Origin: Gemmatimonadota bacterium
GTDB lineage: Bacteria > Gemmatimonadota > Gemmatimonadetes > Gemmatimonadales > GWC2-71-9
Length of the DNA: 64,000 nt
Reading direction: 5' to 3'
Assembly (NCBI GenBank): GCA_016874005.1
Contig: VGVQ01000001.1
Location: 496,001-560,000, forward strand
In this document: positions 43,202 to 53,668 of the stretch, in pieces
How positions within the stretch are numbered: position 1 is the first letter of the stretch
How the letters are laid out: each line of letters begins with the position of its first letter
Position numbers and translations under genes: made by a program
The notes under the pieces: generated by a model
The model's database searches: none
Told to the model about the DNA's origin: nothing
Seen by the model: the letters and a program-made list of their open reading frames with translations, nothing else

Positions 43202-45078
43202 GATTGTTCCTCCAAGCGAGCGCGGAACGCCGAGACCAACTCGGAAATCTTGAACGGCTTGCCGGTGACCTTGGCGAGTTTCTTGGCTGGGACTAGGTAC
43301 TCGGCCCGGAGCGCGGTGACCAGCTGGCCGTTGTTCATCTCGGGCACCAGGACCCGATCGAACCGTTTCAATAGGTCGCCGAGGTTCCTCGGAAACGGTT
43401 TCAGGTAGCGAATGTGGATCTGGGAGACCCTCTGCCCTTCGGCGAGCAGCTGACGAACAGCTTGATGAATCGGTCCGTAGGTCGAGCCCCAACCGACCAC
43501 CACCAGCGGCCCGTGGTCCTCGCCGAGCGCGACCGTTTGCAGGGGAATGTCGTTGGCGATCCCATCGATCTTGGCGGCCCTGGTGTCGGTCATCCGCTGG
43601 TGGTTTTCGGGCTCGTACGAGATATGTCCGGTGTCGTAGTCCTTCTCGATGCCGCCGATCCGGTGCTCGAGTCCAGGTGTTCCGGGAATCGGCCAAACCC
43701 TCGCCAAAGTGTCGGGATCCCTCAAGTAGGGTTGGAATCCGGTCGGATCGGTGTGAAAGGTGACGGGGAAACGCGGTAACGCGTTCGTATCAGGGATGCG
43801 CCACGGCTCGGAGGCGTTGGCGAGGTAACCGTCGGTCAGCAGCATCACCGGGGTCATGTACTTGGTAGCCAGGCGGACCGCCTCCACCCCCACCTCGAAG
43901 CAATCGGATGGTGTCGCGGTCGCGATGACCGGAAGCGGCGTATCGCCGTTGCGGCCGTATACCGCTTGATAGAAGTCGGACTGCTCCGTCTTGGTCGGCA
44001 ATCCGGTGGAGGGCCCCCCGCGCTGGTTGTTGAGGATCACGACCGGCAGCTCGGTCATCGCGGCCAATCCGATCGCCTCGGTCTTCAACGCGATCCCCGG
44101 GCCCGAACTCGAGGTTACTCCCAGGGCTCCCCCGAAGGAGGCGCCGATCGCCGCGCACATCGCCGCGATTTCGTCTTCGGCTTGAAAGGTGACCACCCCG
44201 AACTGCTTGAGTCCCGCCAAGGTGTGTAACACCGGCGAAGACGGGGTAATCGGGTAGGACGCCATGACGACCCGTGCCAGGCCCGCCGCCTGCGCCCCCG
44301 CCACGATACCCCAGGAAAGGGCCTCCGTCCCGGTGACCGTGCGGTAGATCCCGGGGCCCACCTTGGCAGGGGCGACGCTGTATGGGACTACCGACGTCAG
44401 CTCGGCCGTTTCGCCGAATGCATGGCCGGCGTTGAGGGTCGCCACGTTGGCTTTGGCGATCTCCGGCTTCTTGGCGAACTTCCGTTCCAGCCATTCGATC
44501 GCTGCGTTTCGTTCGCGGCCGAACATCCACAGCATCAAGCCGAGGGTCCACATGTTCCGGCACCGGACCGCCTCTTTGGCACTCAACTCGAACGGCTTGA
44601 CAGCCTCGGCGTTGAGCTTGGTGACGTCGAGCCTGAGGACCCGGTAGTCGGAGAGCGATCCGTCGTCCAAAGGGCTCACCGTGTAGCCGGCTTTGGTCAG
44701 ATTTCGAGTGTTGAACGTCGAAACGTCGCAGACCAGGACTCCGCCGTGTCGGAGGTCCTTGAGGTTGGTCTTCAGGGCCGCGGGGTTCATGGCCACCAGG
44801 GCATCGAGCTCGTCCCCCGCCGTCATCACCTCGCGACTGCCGAAGTGGATCTGGAACGCGGAGACCCCGAAGGTCGTGCCGGCGGGGGCGCGGATTTCCG
44901 CGGGGTAGTCGGGGAAGGTCGCAAGGTCGTTCCCGGCCAGGGCCGTTTCGGCGGTGAATTCGGATCCGGTGATCTGCATCCCGTCGCCGGAATCGCCGGC
45001 GAACCGGACCACGACGGACTCGCGCGGCTGGCGCTGGATGGGAGGGACCGGAGGGGCGGTGGTCGAGGGTGTGTCCAT
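43198..45078 (-). CDS. korA: 2-oxoacid:ferredoxin oxidoreductase alpha subunit (gamma-alpha fusion)
   Basis: 626 aa. The N-terminal gamma domain (VVVRFAGDSGDGMQITGS) is fused to the pyrimidine-binding and C-terminal parts (YPITPSSPVLHTLA; EDEIAAMCAAIGASFGGALG; TSSSGPGIALKTEAIG). This two-subunit layout is typical of the KorAB type found in aerobes. It is followed by korB and preceded by a DinB-like gene on the same strand. Confidence 0.94.
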   Translation of the reverse strand: MDTPSTTAPPVPPIQRQPRESVVVRFAGDSGDGMQITGSEFTAETALAGNDLATFPDYPAEIRAPAGTTFGVSAFQIHFGSREVMTAGDELDALVAMNPAALKTNLKDLRHGGVLVCDVSTFNTRNLTKAGYTVSPLDDGSLSDYRVLRLDVTKLNAEAVKPFELSAKEAVRCRNMWTLGLMLWMFGRERNAAIEWLERKFAKKPEIAKANVATLNAGHAFGETAELTSVVPYSVAPAKVGPGIYRTVTGTEALSWGIVAGAQAAGLARVVMASYPITPSSPVLHTLAGLKQFGVVTFQAEDEIAAMCAAIGASFGGALGVTSSSGPGIALKTEAIGLAAMTELPVVILNNQRGGPSTGLPTKTEQSDFYQAVYGRNGDTPLPVIATATPSDCFEVGVEAVRLATKYMTPVMLLTDGYLANASEPWRIPDTNALPRFPVTFHTDPTGFQPYLRDPDTLARVWPIPGTPGLEHRIGGIEKDYDTGHISYEPENHQRMTDTRAAKIDGIANDIPLQTVALGEDHGPLVVVGWGSTYGPIHQAVRQLLAEGQRVSQIHIRYLKPFPRNLGDLLKRFDRVLVPEMNNGQLVTALRAEYLVPAKKLAKVTGKPFKISELVSAFRARLEEQS

Positions 45079-45128
45079 TCGCGAATCTCGCCTCAGCTGG
45101 GTCGTCTCAAGGGACCGACCGTAATGTA

Positions 45129-45650
45129 CTAGAGGTAACGGGCTTTCATGATCTCGAGGTGGTGGGCGACGTGACCGTACATGATGAAGCCCAACGCCCT
45201 AACCGAGATCTCCCGACCGCTGGCCGTGCCGCGGCGGGTCGGTGCGTCGGCGGGGAGGCCGTTCACCATCGCAATCGTGGCGCGGCGGGCCGCGATCAGT
45301 TCGTCCAGCAAGTTCGTCAGGGCGCGGTCATTGAACTGACCGGCCGGGGTCCAGGCGTTGTCGTCGAAGGCTGGGAGGGGCGTCGCGTCGTGCCGGGCAA
45401 ACGTCAGCATTCGGTAGCCAAAGACCCTCTCACCATCCGCCAGGTGACCGATCACCTCGTTGATGGTCCATTTCCCCGGGGCGTAAGCGAAGGTCCCCAG
45501 ATGCGGGGGCAGGGGCCGAAGAGTGGCCTCGATGTCGTCGATCTGGCGGTCCAGCAGCTCGGGGAGGGCACCCTCGGGCACCTTGGCTACGTATCCCGCG
45601 TAGAAGGGGGCGAACTCATCTGCTGCTGGCCGGGTGAACACCGCGGGCAT
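45129..45650 (-). CDS. DinB-family protein
   Basis: 173 aa, four-helix DinB_2 fold. The three expected metal ligands are suggested by NEVIGHLADGE and HVAHHLEIMK. Members include thiol-S-transferases and proteins of unknown role; bacillithiol transferases belong to this fold, which is of interest with the bacilliredoxin at 4,996. Two bp after the serine hydrolase stop on the same strand. Confidence 0.85.
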   Translation of the reverse strand: MPAVFTRPAADEFAPFYAGYVAKVPEGALPELLDRQIDDIEATLRPLPPHLGTFAYAPGKWTINEVIGHLADGERVFGYRMLTFARHDATPLPAFDDNAWTPAGQFNDRALTNLLDELIAARRATIAMVNGLPADAPTRRGTASGREISVRALGFIMYGHVAHHLEIMKARYL

Positions 45651-45652
45651 GA

Positions 45653-47293
45653 TCAGTTTCTCCGAGTGAAGCGAAGGTTGCGAACCCGCCCGGCAAACAG
45701 GGTGAAACCCGTGGTGCGAGTCCCCTGTCGAGTAAACCGCAGGCCGAGGCCTCCGGGCGCAGCGAACAGGTCGGTAGCGTGGCGAACCAAGGCTTGTTCC
45801 GGGCCGTTTGCAATGGTCAGGAGCAGGGTGGTGTCGCGCTGAGTCAGCCGATACACCACGTCGAGCTCGTCGCTGTAGTACGAGCCCGGATACCGGGCCA
45901 ACTCGACCGCAGTGGTTCGGGGCGGATCAACTCGGAGGTAGATGGCGGAGTCGGCGTCGACCGACCGGGTCACCAGGCGGGTAGCCCTGCCGTCCACCAG
46001 ATCGAATCGGAGTTCCAAACCCGACGGACCCGTGAAACGGTTCGGACCGGCCGGCACCAGCGCAAACCCGGAGCCGATCGCCAACCGAAGTCGTCCCTCA
46101 TGGCCGGTAATGGTGAGGATCTGCTCGGCTTCGGGGTCGCGCCAGGTGCCCGTGTAAGGGGTCGGGTCGACTGCCGTGGTCGTCGCGGCCGCCACGTCCT
46201 TGGTCGGCTCCGGCCCGAGAAACAGGTCGAAGACCTGGTGGGCGAGCCGCTCGGGATCGGCAGTTGCGTAGTTGCACAGCACGGCAATCGAGATTGCTCG
46301 ACCTGGCAGCCGACCGAGATAGGTGCGGTAGCCGCCGGTGGCCCCGGTGTGAGACACCTCACGCTCACCCCGGTACGATCCGACCACGAGCCCCAGGGCG
46401 TACTCCAAGACGCGGCCGCTGTCGAGCCGCCCTGGTCGTTCGAGGTTTTCGACCCAGGGGCGTCCGGTGAGGGAAGGATTACTGAGCTCGTCGTTCCACC
46501 GAAGGAGATCGCCGACCGTGGTGAGCAAGCCGCCCGCACCATAGACGCTCATGAACGGCATCTGCACCTGCCATCCGTCCTTCGTGGGCTCGTACGCCGT
46601 GGCACGGTTCCGCACCACCCGGTTCCAATCGTTCCGCCACTGGGTCTCCGACATGCCGAGTGGCCCGAAGAACACGTCCCGCGAGTACTCCGCCAGCGAT
46701 TTCCCGCTGATTCGCTCGACGACATCTGCCAAAAGGAGATAGCCGGAGTTGCTGTAGAGATACCGGCTGTTCGGCGCGAAGTTGAGTTCGCGCTGCCGGT
46801 AGACGATCCGCTTGACCTGGTCCATGGAGAAAAGCACCGTCCCCGCAGGCCGCCCGGCCAGGCCAACCAGGGTCCACATGTCACGGAGGCCGCTGGTGTG
46901 GTTGAGCAGCATCCGAACGGTGATCGGGGCGCCGTAGTCCGGCATCTCGGGGAGGTACTTGCGGACCGGATCGTCGAGATCGAGGCGGCCAGCCAGGGCC
47001 AAGTGGGTGATCGCCCCGGCGGTGAACTGCTTGGCCACCGAGCCGGATTCGACCACCGAGTGCTCGGACAGCGGAACCGCGAACTCCAGGCTCGCCATGC
47101 CATAACCCCGGCGATACAGGGGTCTGGCGCCGCGATTGACGCCAAGCACACAGCCGGGGGCATCGGTGCGGTCGATCCCGGCGAACACCAGATCGATGCG
47201 CCGAGCGGTGTCGGCGGATACCTGGGCTACCGCTGGCGGCGGTACCAGCGCGCCGACGGATAGTACGACGGGAAGGACGAGGGCTCGGAGCAT
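45653..47293 (-). CDS. Serine hydrolase of the beta-lactamase class C/penicillin-binding type, secreted
   Basis: 546 aa. Signal peptide about 1-23. Active-site motifs SVAK (S85, K88), YSNSGY (about 170) and HTG (SHTGATGGY) are all present. The C-terminal about 180 residues form a lipocalin-like extra domain common in this group. Likely a D-aminopeptidase/esterase-type enzyme; not clearly a resistance lactamase. Confidence 0.92.
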   Translation of the reverse strand: MLRALVLPVVLSVGALVPPPAVAQVSADTARRIDLVFAGIDRTDAPGCVLGVNRGARPLYRRGYGMASLEFAVPLSEHSVVESGSVAKQFTAGAITHLALAGRLDLDDPVRKYLPEMPDYGAPITVRMLLNHTSGLRDMWTLVGLAGRPAGTVLFSMDQVKRIVYRQRELNFAPNSRYLYSNSGYLLLADVVERISGKSLAEYSRDVFFGPLGMSETQWRNDWNRVVRNRATAYEPTKDGWQVQMPFMSVYGAGGLLTTVGDLLRWNDELSNPSLTGRPWVENLERPGRLDSGRVLEYALGLVVGSYRGEREVSHTGATGGYRTYLGRLPGRAISIAVLCNYATADPERLAHQVFDLFLGPEPTKDVAAATTTAVDPTPYTGTWRDPEAEQILTITGHEGRLRLAIGSGFALVPAGPNRFTGPSGLELRFDLVDGRATRLVTRSVDADSAIYLRVDPPRTTAVELARYPGSYYSDELDVVYRLTQRDTTLLLTIANGPEQALVRHATDLFAAPGGLGLRFTRQGTRTTGFTLFAGRVRNLRFTRRN

Positions 47294-47302
47294 GAACCCA
47301 AT

Positions 47303-50110
47303 CTACGGCGTAGACCGGCCCTCCGGGAGCAAGGTGATCCGGACGTAGTTTCCGCGGTCGAGGTACTGAGCCGCCGCGGACCGGACCCGATCGGCGGTGA
47401 GCAGCGGAAGGAACTCCGATTGTCTCAGGATGATGGAGGGGTCTTCGCCGTTTTGGTCGACCGCGGCCAATTGGCCGAGCCAGAACCCGTTCTCCTTGAG
47501 GTCCGTTTCCCGGGTCCGAATGGTCGTTTCGCGGACTTTCGCCAGATCCTTCTCGGCCGGCCCGATGGTAGTCAAGGTGTCGATCTGGGCGAAGATCGCG
47601 GCCACCAGGGTCTCGACTCGGTCCGGTGCCGAGCCGAATCGAATCGAGAGATTGTACTCAGGCTCGGGAATCCGGTTGGCCCCGGGGCTCACGGAGACGC
47701 CGTAGGTTCCCCCGAGATCTTCCCGCAATACCTCCCGCAACTTGATCTCGAGTATTTCCGCGATGCTACGCAGCAAAAACCGATCTGACCGCGCGAAGCT
47801 GAACGGCCCCGTAAAGACCAGCTCGGTCTGGCTCTTCGGCTCGATGCCCCGACGAACCTCGCGGGTCACCACCCCTCGGGGCGCCCGAAGCCCAATGTCT
47901 CGCCACTTTTCGCCCCGCCGGGTCGCCGGGAGGTTGCCGAGATACCGGCTCGCCAGCGCCGCCACCGAGTCCACGCTGAAGGTGCCAACCATGACGAAGG
48001 TGAAGTCGGAGGCGTCGGCAAAGCGATCGCGATAAACGGCCAGCGACCGATCGAGGTCGAGGGAGTCGATGATGGCGCTGGTGATCGGTCGGCTCCGGGG
48101 GTGGTGCTGAGCCATGGTGACCACCAATGTGTCGCGAAAAGCGACCATCGGGTTGGCACCCCAATTGGCTACCGCGGCTCGGGCGTTGGTGGCAAAGGCC
48201 TGGGCGGCCTCCGGATCGCGGCGGGGGGCGGTGAAATGGAGGTAGATCAGCTGGAACAGGGTCTCGAGATCCTGAGGGGAGGCGCGCCCGCTCAGGCCCT
48301 CCTGGAAGGCGCCGATGAACGGCGACACCGATACCGCTTTGCCACTCAGTTTCTTCTGCAGGTCGATCGCCGAGAACTCGCCCAGTCCACTGACACCGAC
48401 CATCTGGGCGGCGAACATGGCCGAGACGAAAAGACTGTCGGGCACCAGCGAGTTTCCGCCCGGGCTGTACGCCGTGAAGAGAACTTCGTCGGCCTTGAAT
48501 GTGGTCGGCTTGAGCAGCAATCGGACCCCGTTGTCGAGCACGAGCCGGGTGACGCCGAGCGTCGAGTCCGTAGTTCGCGAAACGGGGGCGCGCGGCTCGA
48601 GTCCTGGCGGTACCAAGGGCGCCTCCGACAGCTCCTCCTGGTAAGCTGCGACGTCGATATGGCGGACCCGGTCGACCAGGCCGAGGAGCTCGGTGGCGGA
48701 CGGGACGACAACCGACGGCTTGGCCGGCGCGTTGACCGTCAAGACGCGATCCCGAAGGGAGAGCCAGGCATCGGCCGCCTGGTTGACTTCCCGGATCTGG
48801 ATTGCTGGAAGCAGTCGCTTGACCAGGGCGAACTCCGCGGCAATGCCGGGGATGGGCTCGCGGGAGAGGAAGTGGCGGATGTATTCCTCGGCGTACTGGC
48901 CCGACTCGGTCTTTTCCCGTTCGGCGTACGCCTGCTCGTAGGCACGGAGGAAGTCCCTCTTGGCTCGATCGAATTCGCCGGCGGTGAACCCGTGGCGGCG
49001 AACCCGTTCGACTTCGGTCAGGACTGCCTCGAGCCCGCGGCTGATCCCGGTATCGGCGACGGCGGCGGCCAGCGAGAACGTCTCGACGGTGCGGACCAGG
49101 GCGCCTTCGCCCCCGCCGGCGCCAATGAACGGCGGGTTGGCCCGCTGGGTGAGTTCATCGAGTCGCTGGTTGAGCATGCGCGAGTAGAGCCCGGCGATCA
49201 GGGATCGGCGGTAGCCCGCGACCGTGGGGTCGACCCGACGGGGCCGAAAGAGGTACATCCCCACCGTGGTGCTGGAGGCTTCCGGGTCGGTGGCGATGGC
49301 GATTCCGGTCGAGTCGCGCGGGGGCACGGTGACCGGGATGCGCGGTCGTCGCCGGGGACCCGCTGACCTGAGTCCGACGAAATGGCGCCGGATCAGCCGT
49401 TCGACTGCGGCCGGTTGGAAATCTCCGACGGCCACGACCGCCATCAAATCGGGACGGTACCAGTCGCGGTAGTAGCGACGGAGCGCGGCCGGGTCGAATT
49501 GCTCGAGTGATTCCTTGGTCCCGATCGGGAGTCGGTCGGCGTACCGCGAGCCACGAAAGAGCACCGGCAGCTGTTGCCGCAGCATTCGCGAGGAAGCGCC
49601 CTGGCCGAGCCGCCACTCCTCGATGACCACGCCGCGCTCTTTGCGAATCTCAATGGTGTCGAAGGTGATGCCATGAGCCCAATCCTCGAGAATCTGGAAT
49701 GCGCGCCGGAACTGGTCGGCGCTATCGGTGGGGACCAGGAGCTGGTAGATGGTCTCGTCGAACGAGGTGCTGGCGTTGAGGTGGGCACCAAATCGCATCC
49801 CGATGCCCTCGATGTAATCCACCAGGGCCTGCTTCTCGAAATGCCGGGTCCCGTTGAACGCCATGTGCTCGACGAAGTGAGCGAGGCCCCGCTGGTCATC
49901 GTCCTCGAGGATCGAGCCGGCGTTGACGACGAGCCGAAGCTCGGCGCGCTTTTCCGGCCTGGTGTTCCGCCGAATGAAGTAGCGGAGTCCGTTCGGCAGG
50001 GTGCCCCGTCGCACCGCGGGATCGAGCGGGAGTCGCTCGGCCGCCGGCTGCGGAAAGAGATCGCCGGCCAGGAGGGTGAGCGATAGGAAGGTCAATAACG
50101 AAGCGCGCAT
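47303..50110 (-). CDS. M16-family zinc peptidase (two-domain), secreted
   Basis: 935 aa from ATG 50110. Signal peptide about 1-22. The inverted zinc motif HxxEH is at H78-F-V-E-H82 (GLAHFVEHMAFNGT), with the distal Glu in RGVVIEEW. A second, non-catalytic M16 half follows (about 500-930), as in PqqL-like peptidases. The downstream serine hydrolase starts 9 bp later in the same direction, suggesting a unit. Confidence 0.93.
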   Translation of the reverse strand: MRASLLTFLSLTLLAGDLFPQPAAERLPLDPAVRRGTLPNGLRYFIRRNTRPEKRAELRLVVNAGSILEDDDQRGLAHFVEHMAFNGTRHFEKQALVDYIEGIGMRFGAHLNASTSFDETIYQLLVPTDSADQFRRAFQILEDWAHGITFDTIEIRKERGVVIEEWRLGQGASSRMLRQQLPVLFRGSRYADRLPIGTKESLEQFDPAALRRYYRDWYRPDLMAVVAVGDFQPAAVERLIRRHFVGLRSAGPRRRPRIPVTVPPRDSTGIAIATDPEASSTTVGMYLFRPRRVDPTVAGYRRSLIAGLYSRMLNQRLDELTQRANPPFIGAGGGEGALVRTVETFSLAAAVADTGISRGLEAVLTEVERVRRHGFTAGEFDRAKRDFLRAYEQAYAEREKTESGQYAEEYIRHFLSREPIPGIAAEFALVKRLLPAIQIREVNQAADAWLSLRDRVLTVNAPAKPSVVVPSATELLGLVDRVRHIDVAAYQEELSEAPLVPPGLEPRAPVSRTTDSTLGVTRLVLDNGVRLLLKPTTFKADEVLFTAYSPGGNSLVPDSLFVSAMFAAQMVGVSGLGEFSAIDLQKKLSGKAVSVSPFIGAFQEGLSGRASPQDLETLFQLIYLHFTAPRRDPEAAQAFATNARAAVANWGANPMVAFRDTLVVTMAQHHPRSRPITSAIIDSLDLDRSLAVYRDRFADASDFTFVMVGTFSVDSVAALASRYLGNLPATRRGEKWRDIGLRAPRGVVTREVRRGIEPKSQTELVFTGPFSFARSDRFLLRSIAEILEIKLREVLREDLGGTYGVSVSPGANRIPEPEYNLSIRFGSAPDRVETLVAAIFAQIDTLTTIGPAEKDLAKVRETTIRTRETDLKENGFWLGQLAAVDQNGEDPSIILRQSEFLPLLTADRVRSAAAQYLDRGNYVRITLLPEGRSTP

Positions 50111-50124
50111 TGGCAAGAAGTCTT

Positions 50125-51774
50125 TCACCGCTCGAGTTCGATGGGTAGCTCGGTTGCCTGCTGGTATCCCGGGGTGCGAGCGGTCAGCCGGATGTGGTAG
50201 CGTCCGGGCGCCAGGCGGGAGAGGTCGAGCTCCACGGCCCGGCCCTCGGGGACTTTGGGGATCATCCCCGCCTGCCACTCGAGGGAAAGCGGCGCCCGCC
50301 GATTGCTCAACGCGAGGCCCTGGGCGACCCGGCCCAGCAGCCCTCGGCGGACGGGCACGGCCGCTATCGTCACCGCGATCGAATCAGGGACGCTCGCCGA
50401 CCACTCCCAGTAGACGCCGATCGGTCGGGTCCGGGCGATCCGCCTGCCGGCGATCGCACGGGGTAGCACCTGATCGAGGGCACTCGGGAGGGCCGAATCG
50501 ACGGCGAACAACAGCAGGTCGGACAAGGACAGGGGACTGATGCTCCGTCGCTCACGATAGACGCGATGACGGAGGAATCGGTGGCCGTCGTCTTCGGCCT
50601 CGAGGCTCACCAAGCTGGGTTGACCGGCGACTCGAAGCTCGAGGGTCGATCCGAGGGCGGAGGCCGTCCTCCGGGACACGTCCGGCGAGTGGCTCGGGGC
50701 GCTACTGGCGCCGAGCGCGAGGTTCACGGTCGTGACGCCGCGGTTGGGCCAGGCACGGGCGCCGAAGCCTGCCACCACGATGGTGGAGTCTCCCCGAGGG
50801 AACAGCGCGATGCTGGCATCGTCGGAGAGGTCGAGTCCCCGAAGGTATGCCGGGGCGTACCGCGATGCGGGGCGATCAGCGTCGATTGCCCACCGCCACG
50901 CCGCAGCGGAGTCCCCCCTGATCGGGAAGAACCAGTACGCCGGAGGCCGGTCGTGTCCCACCAGGGACGGCAATTCCATCGCGGCCGACGGGAAACTGGT
51001 CAGGGACCAGCGGCGCGACCAACCGTATCGCAGCATTAGCTCCTCGAGGTCGTTGCCCCAGGAGACCAGGTGCGGCGGGACGGCGGCCGCCTGAATCGCG
51101 GCCATCACTCGGCGTGACAGCAGCTCGGTTCTGAGGTCATTCCCGTCGATGGCCAGCAGCGGCTGGCCGAGCCAGAAAAGGGTGTCCATCAGCGCCCAGC
51201 GCCGGTCGCAGCCGGCGGGATCGTCGCCGCGGAGGCGTCTGTCGCCGACGACGGCTTCCCAGTCGTTCCAGGCGCACCGGGTAGTGTCGGGCATCGCGGC
51301 GAGGGATAACGCGAACGCCGAGTCGGCGGCGCGATAGCGGCCGGCCGCGTGCAAACTCATCCCGGAGAGGGCCAGGCACCACCAGGGCGAGCCGCCACAC
51401 CCGGCGAGCTCTCGCCAGGCGGAGTCAGGGAGCTCATGATCGATGAGGTATCGAACCCGCTGTCCCCAAAGCCAGTCACTGGCGGGAACGGAATCGGCGG
51501 CCCGCTCGAGGGTGGTCAGAAGGCGCTCGCGCTCGCGTCGGACCGCGGGGGGCTCGGCGGGCAACGCCGTGTCGGCGTCGTCGTACCAATAGCAGAACCG
51601 GCCGATCCGCGCGTCGCAGCGACCCCCGCCGCCACCGGTGACCGGGAGGAGCTGACGGCGGCCGCGTTCGAACCGGGCCTGCCCCAGCACGGCTTCCTTG
51701 AGCGCGGGTTCCGCCGGCTTCGGAACCTGCCCGGCGGCTTGGAGCCATGCCGTTATCAGTAAGCCAGCGATCAC
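50125..51774 (-). CDS. Unknown secreted protein
   Basis: 549 aa if started at GTG 51774, which gives the signal-like MIAGLLITAWLQAAGQ; an ATG at 51807 is also open. The first half has a helical, TPR-like feel (Cys-rich WRELAGCGGSPWWCLALSG; RYRAADSAFALSLAAMPD), the second half is beta-rich and ends in a likely Ig-like region (LDLSRLAPGRYHIRLTA). Family not recognised. It lies 14 bp upstream of the M16 peptidase gene, so both are probably co-expressed. Confidence 0.65.
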   Translation of the reverse strand: MIAGLLITAWLQAAGQVPKPAEPALKEAVLGQARFERGRRQLLPVTGGGGGRCDARIGRFCYWYDDADTALPAEPPAVRRERERLLTTLERAADSVPASDWLWGQRVRYLIDHELPDSAWRELAGCGGSPWWCLALSGMSLHAAGRYRAADSAFALSLAAMPDTTRCAWNDWEAVVGDRRLRGDDPAGCDRRWALMDTLFWLGQPLLAIDGNDLRTELLSRRVMAAIQAAAVPPHLVSWGNDLEELMLRYGWSRRWSLTSFPSAAMELPSLVGHDRPPAYWFFPIRGDSAAAWRWAIDADRPASRYAPAYLRGLDLSDDASIALFPRGDSTIVVAGFGARAWPNRGVTTVNLALGASSAPSHSPDVSRRTASALGSTLELRVAGQPSLVSLEAEDDGHRFLRHRVYRERRSISPLSLSDLLLFAVDSALPSALDQVLPRAIAGRRIARTRPIGVYWEWSASVPDSIAVTIAAVPVRRGLLGRVAQGLALSNRRAPLSLEWQAGMIPKVPEGRAVELDLSRLAPGRYHIRLTARTPGYQQATELPIELER

Positions 51775-51895
51775 GTTACGACCTTCGGCGGAGATTCCAG
51801 GTCCCACCGGATGTGCCGCCGCCGTATCATTATCGCGGCACGGGCCTTGCCTGACCTGGCTAGGCTACTCTCAACGATAACATTGACCTAACAAA

Positions 51896-53665
51896 ATGAC
51901 CTGGCAAGCCTGGTTCACGCTGGTGGTCGCGATTGGGACGATCGTCTCGTTGGCGAGGGATCTGATCAGCCCGGTGACGGCCATGATGGGGGCCGCGGTT
52001 GCGTTGCTGATCGCCGGGATAGTCAGTCCATCGGAGGCTTTCGCCGGATTCGGCAACCCGGCTCCGATGACGGTCGCCGCGTTGTACATCATCGCTCGCG
52101 CGGTCGAGAAGACCGGGCTGCTCAACCCAATGGTCTACGGTCTCCTCGGTCACGGGGGCGATAGTCGGGCGACTTTGGCGCGGCTGGTGATTCCGGCCGC
52201 GGCGGCCTCCGCCTTTCTCAACAATACGCCGATCGTGGCGATGTTGATTCCCGTGGTGCTGGTGTGGTGTGACCGGCACCGCGCCTCGCCGTCTCGCTAT
52301 CTGATGCCGCTGTCGTTCGCCGTGGTGCTCGGCGGGGTGACAACCGCGATCGGGACATCGACCAACCTGGTGGTCAGCGGGTTGATGGAAGCGCAAGGGA
52401 TGGCCCCGATGGGCCTCTTCGAGATCACCCCGATCGGGCTTCCGGTAGCGCTCTTGGGTGTCGGGCTCCTGGTCTTGACGGCGAAGTGGCTCCTCCCCGA
52501 ACGGACTCCGGTCGGGGATCGCCTCGAGGAGGACTTCCGGGAGTTCATCGTGACGATGGAGGTGGAACCGGAAGGCCCTCTGGCGAACAAACCGGTGGAA
52601 GCCGCGGGGCTCCGGAACCTCCAGGGTGTCTTCTTGATCCAGATCGAGCGATCCGGTGAGCTGATCGCGCCGGTGGGCCCCGACACCGTGCTTCGGGCCA
52701 ACGATCGACTCGCCTTCGTGGGCCGGGTCGACATGATCGTCGATTTGCAGCGGATGCGTGGCCTGACTTCGACCGAACAGCGCCAGTTGACCCATTTCGA
52801 CACCAGCCGACACTCCTTCAGCGAAGCGGTGATCGGGGCCACCTCGCCATTGGTTGGTCGCACGGTCAAGGAAGCGGAGTTCCGCAGCCGCTACCAAGCG
52901 GCGGTGGTCGCGATCCATCGATCCGGCGAGCGGATCAACGCCAAGCTCGGCGAGGTCAAGCTCAAGGTCGGCGACACCTTGTTGCTCCTCGCGGACCACG
53001 GCTTCTCGTCGCGGTGGCGGGATCGAAGCGACTTCCTCCTGGTCGCGCCCCTTGGCGGAACACCGCCTGGAGTGACCAAGAAGGCCTGGCTGGTCGGGTT
53101 GATCACCCTGGCCGTGGTCGGCATCGCGGGGGCCGGACTTCTCCCGATCCTCCAGGCCGCGCTGCTTGGGGTGGCCGTGCTGGTGGCGACCGGGCTTCTC
53201 ACCGCCGGAGAGGCCCGCAACGCGGTGGACCTGGATGTGATCATCGTGATCGCCGCCTCGTTCGCGGTCGGGACCGCGATCGAGAAGTCCGGGCTTGCCG
53301 CGCACTTGGCCGATGGCATCGTCGGTGTGTCCGGCGGGGCTGGCCCGATCGCGGTGCTCCTGGGCGTCATTCTGGCGACCGTGCTGCTGACCGAGCTGAT
53401 CACCAATAATGCCGCGGCTGCTCTGATGTTCCCGATCGCGTTCGCGGCCGCCCAGCAACTCGGCGTCGACCCGCGCGCCTTCGCGATCGGGATCGCCGTG
53501 TCCGCCTCGAATTCGTTCTTGACGCCGATCGGGTACCAGACCAACACCATGGTGTACGGACCGGGTGGGTATCGGTTCGGGGACTATCTCCGGCTCGGGT
53601 TGCCGCTCACGGTCGCGATGATCATCGTCACCGCCGTGACCATCGCCTTTCGGTGGAATCTCTAG
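51896..53665 (+). CDS. SLC13/DASS-type transporter with two RCK_C domains
   Basis: 589 aa. Two halves of membrane segments (about 1-205 and 395-585) flank two TrkA-C/RCK_C domains (about 210-300 and 310-390; for example LRANDRLAFVGRVDMI and LKVGDTLLLLADHG). Signature loops SAFLNNTPIVAMLIPVV and TELITNNAAAALMFP are the paired SNT-type motifs of the DASS fold. Likely imports an anion such as sulfate or a dicarboxylate. Confidence 0.9.
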   Translation: MTWQAWFTLVVAIGTIVSLARDLISPVTAMMGAAVALLIAGIVSPSEAFAGFGNPAPMTVAALYIIARAVEKTGLLNPMVYGLLGHGGDSRATLARLVIPAAAASAFLNNTPIVAMLIPVVLVWCDRHRASPSRYLMPLSFAVVLGGVTTAIGTSTNLVVSGLMEAQGMAPMGLFEITPIGLPVALLGVGLLVLTAKWLLPERTPVGDRLEEDFREFIVTMEVEPEGPLANKPVEAAGLRNLQGVFLIQIERSGELIAPVGPDTVLRANDRLAFVGRVDMIVDLQRMRGLTSTEQRQLTHFDTSRHSFSEAVIGATSPLVGRTVKEAEFRSRYQAAVVAIHRSGERINAKLGEVKLKVGDTLLLLADHGFSSRWRDRSDFLLVAPLGGTPPGVTKKAWLVGLITLAVVGIAGAGLLPILQAALLGVAVLVATGLLTAGEARNAVDLDVIIVIAASFAVGTAIEKSGLAAHLADGIVGVSGGAGPIAVLLGVILATVLLTELITNNAAAALMFPIAFAAAQQLGVDPRAFAIGIAVSASNSFLTPIGYQTNTMVYGPGGYRFGDYLRLGLPLTVAMIIVTAVTIAFRWNL

Positions 53666-53668
53666 CCG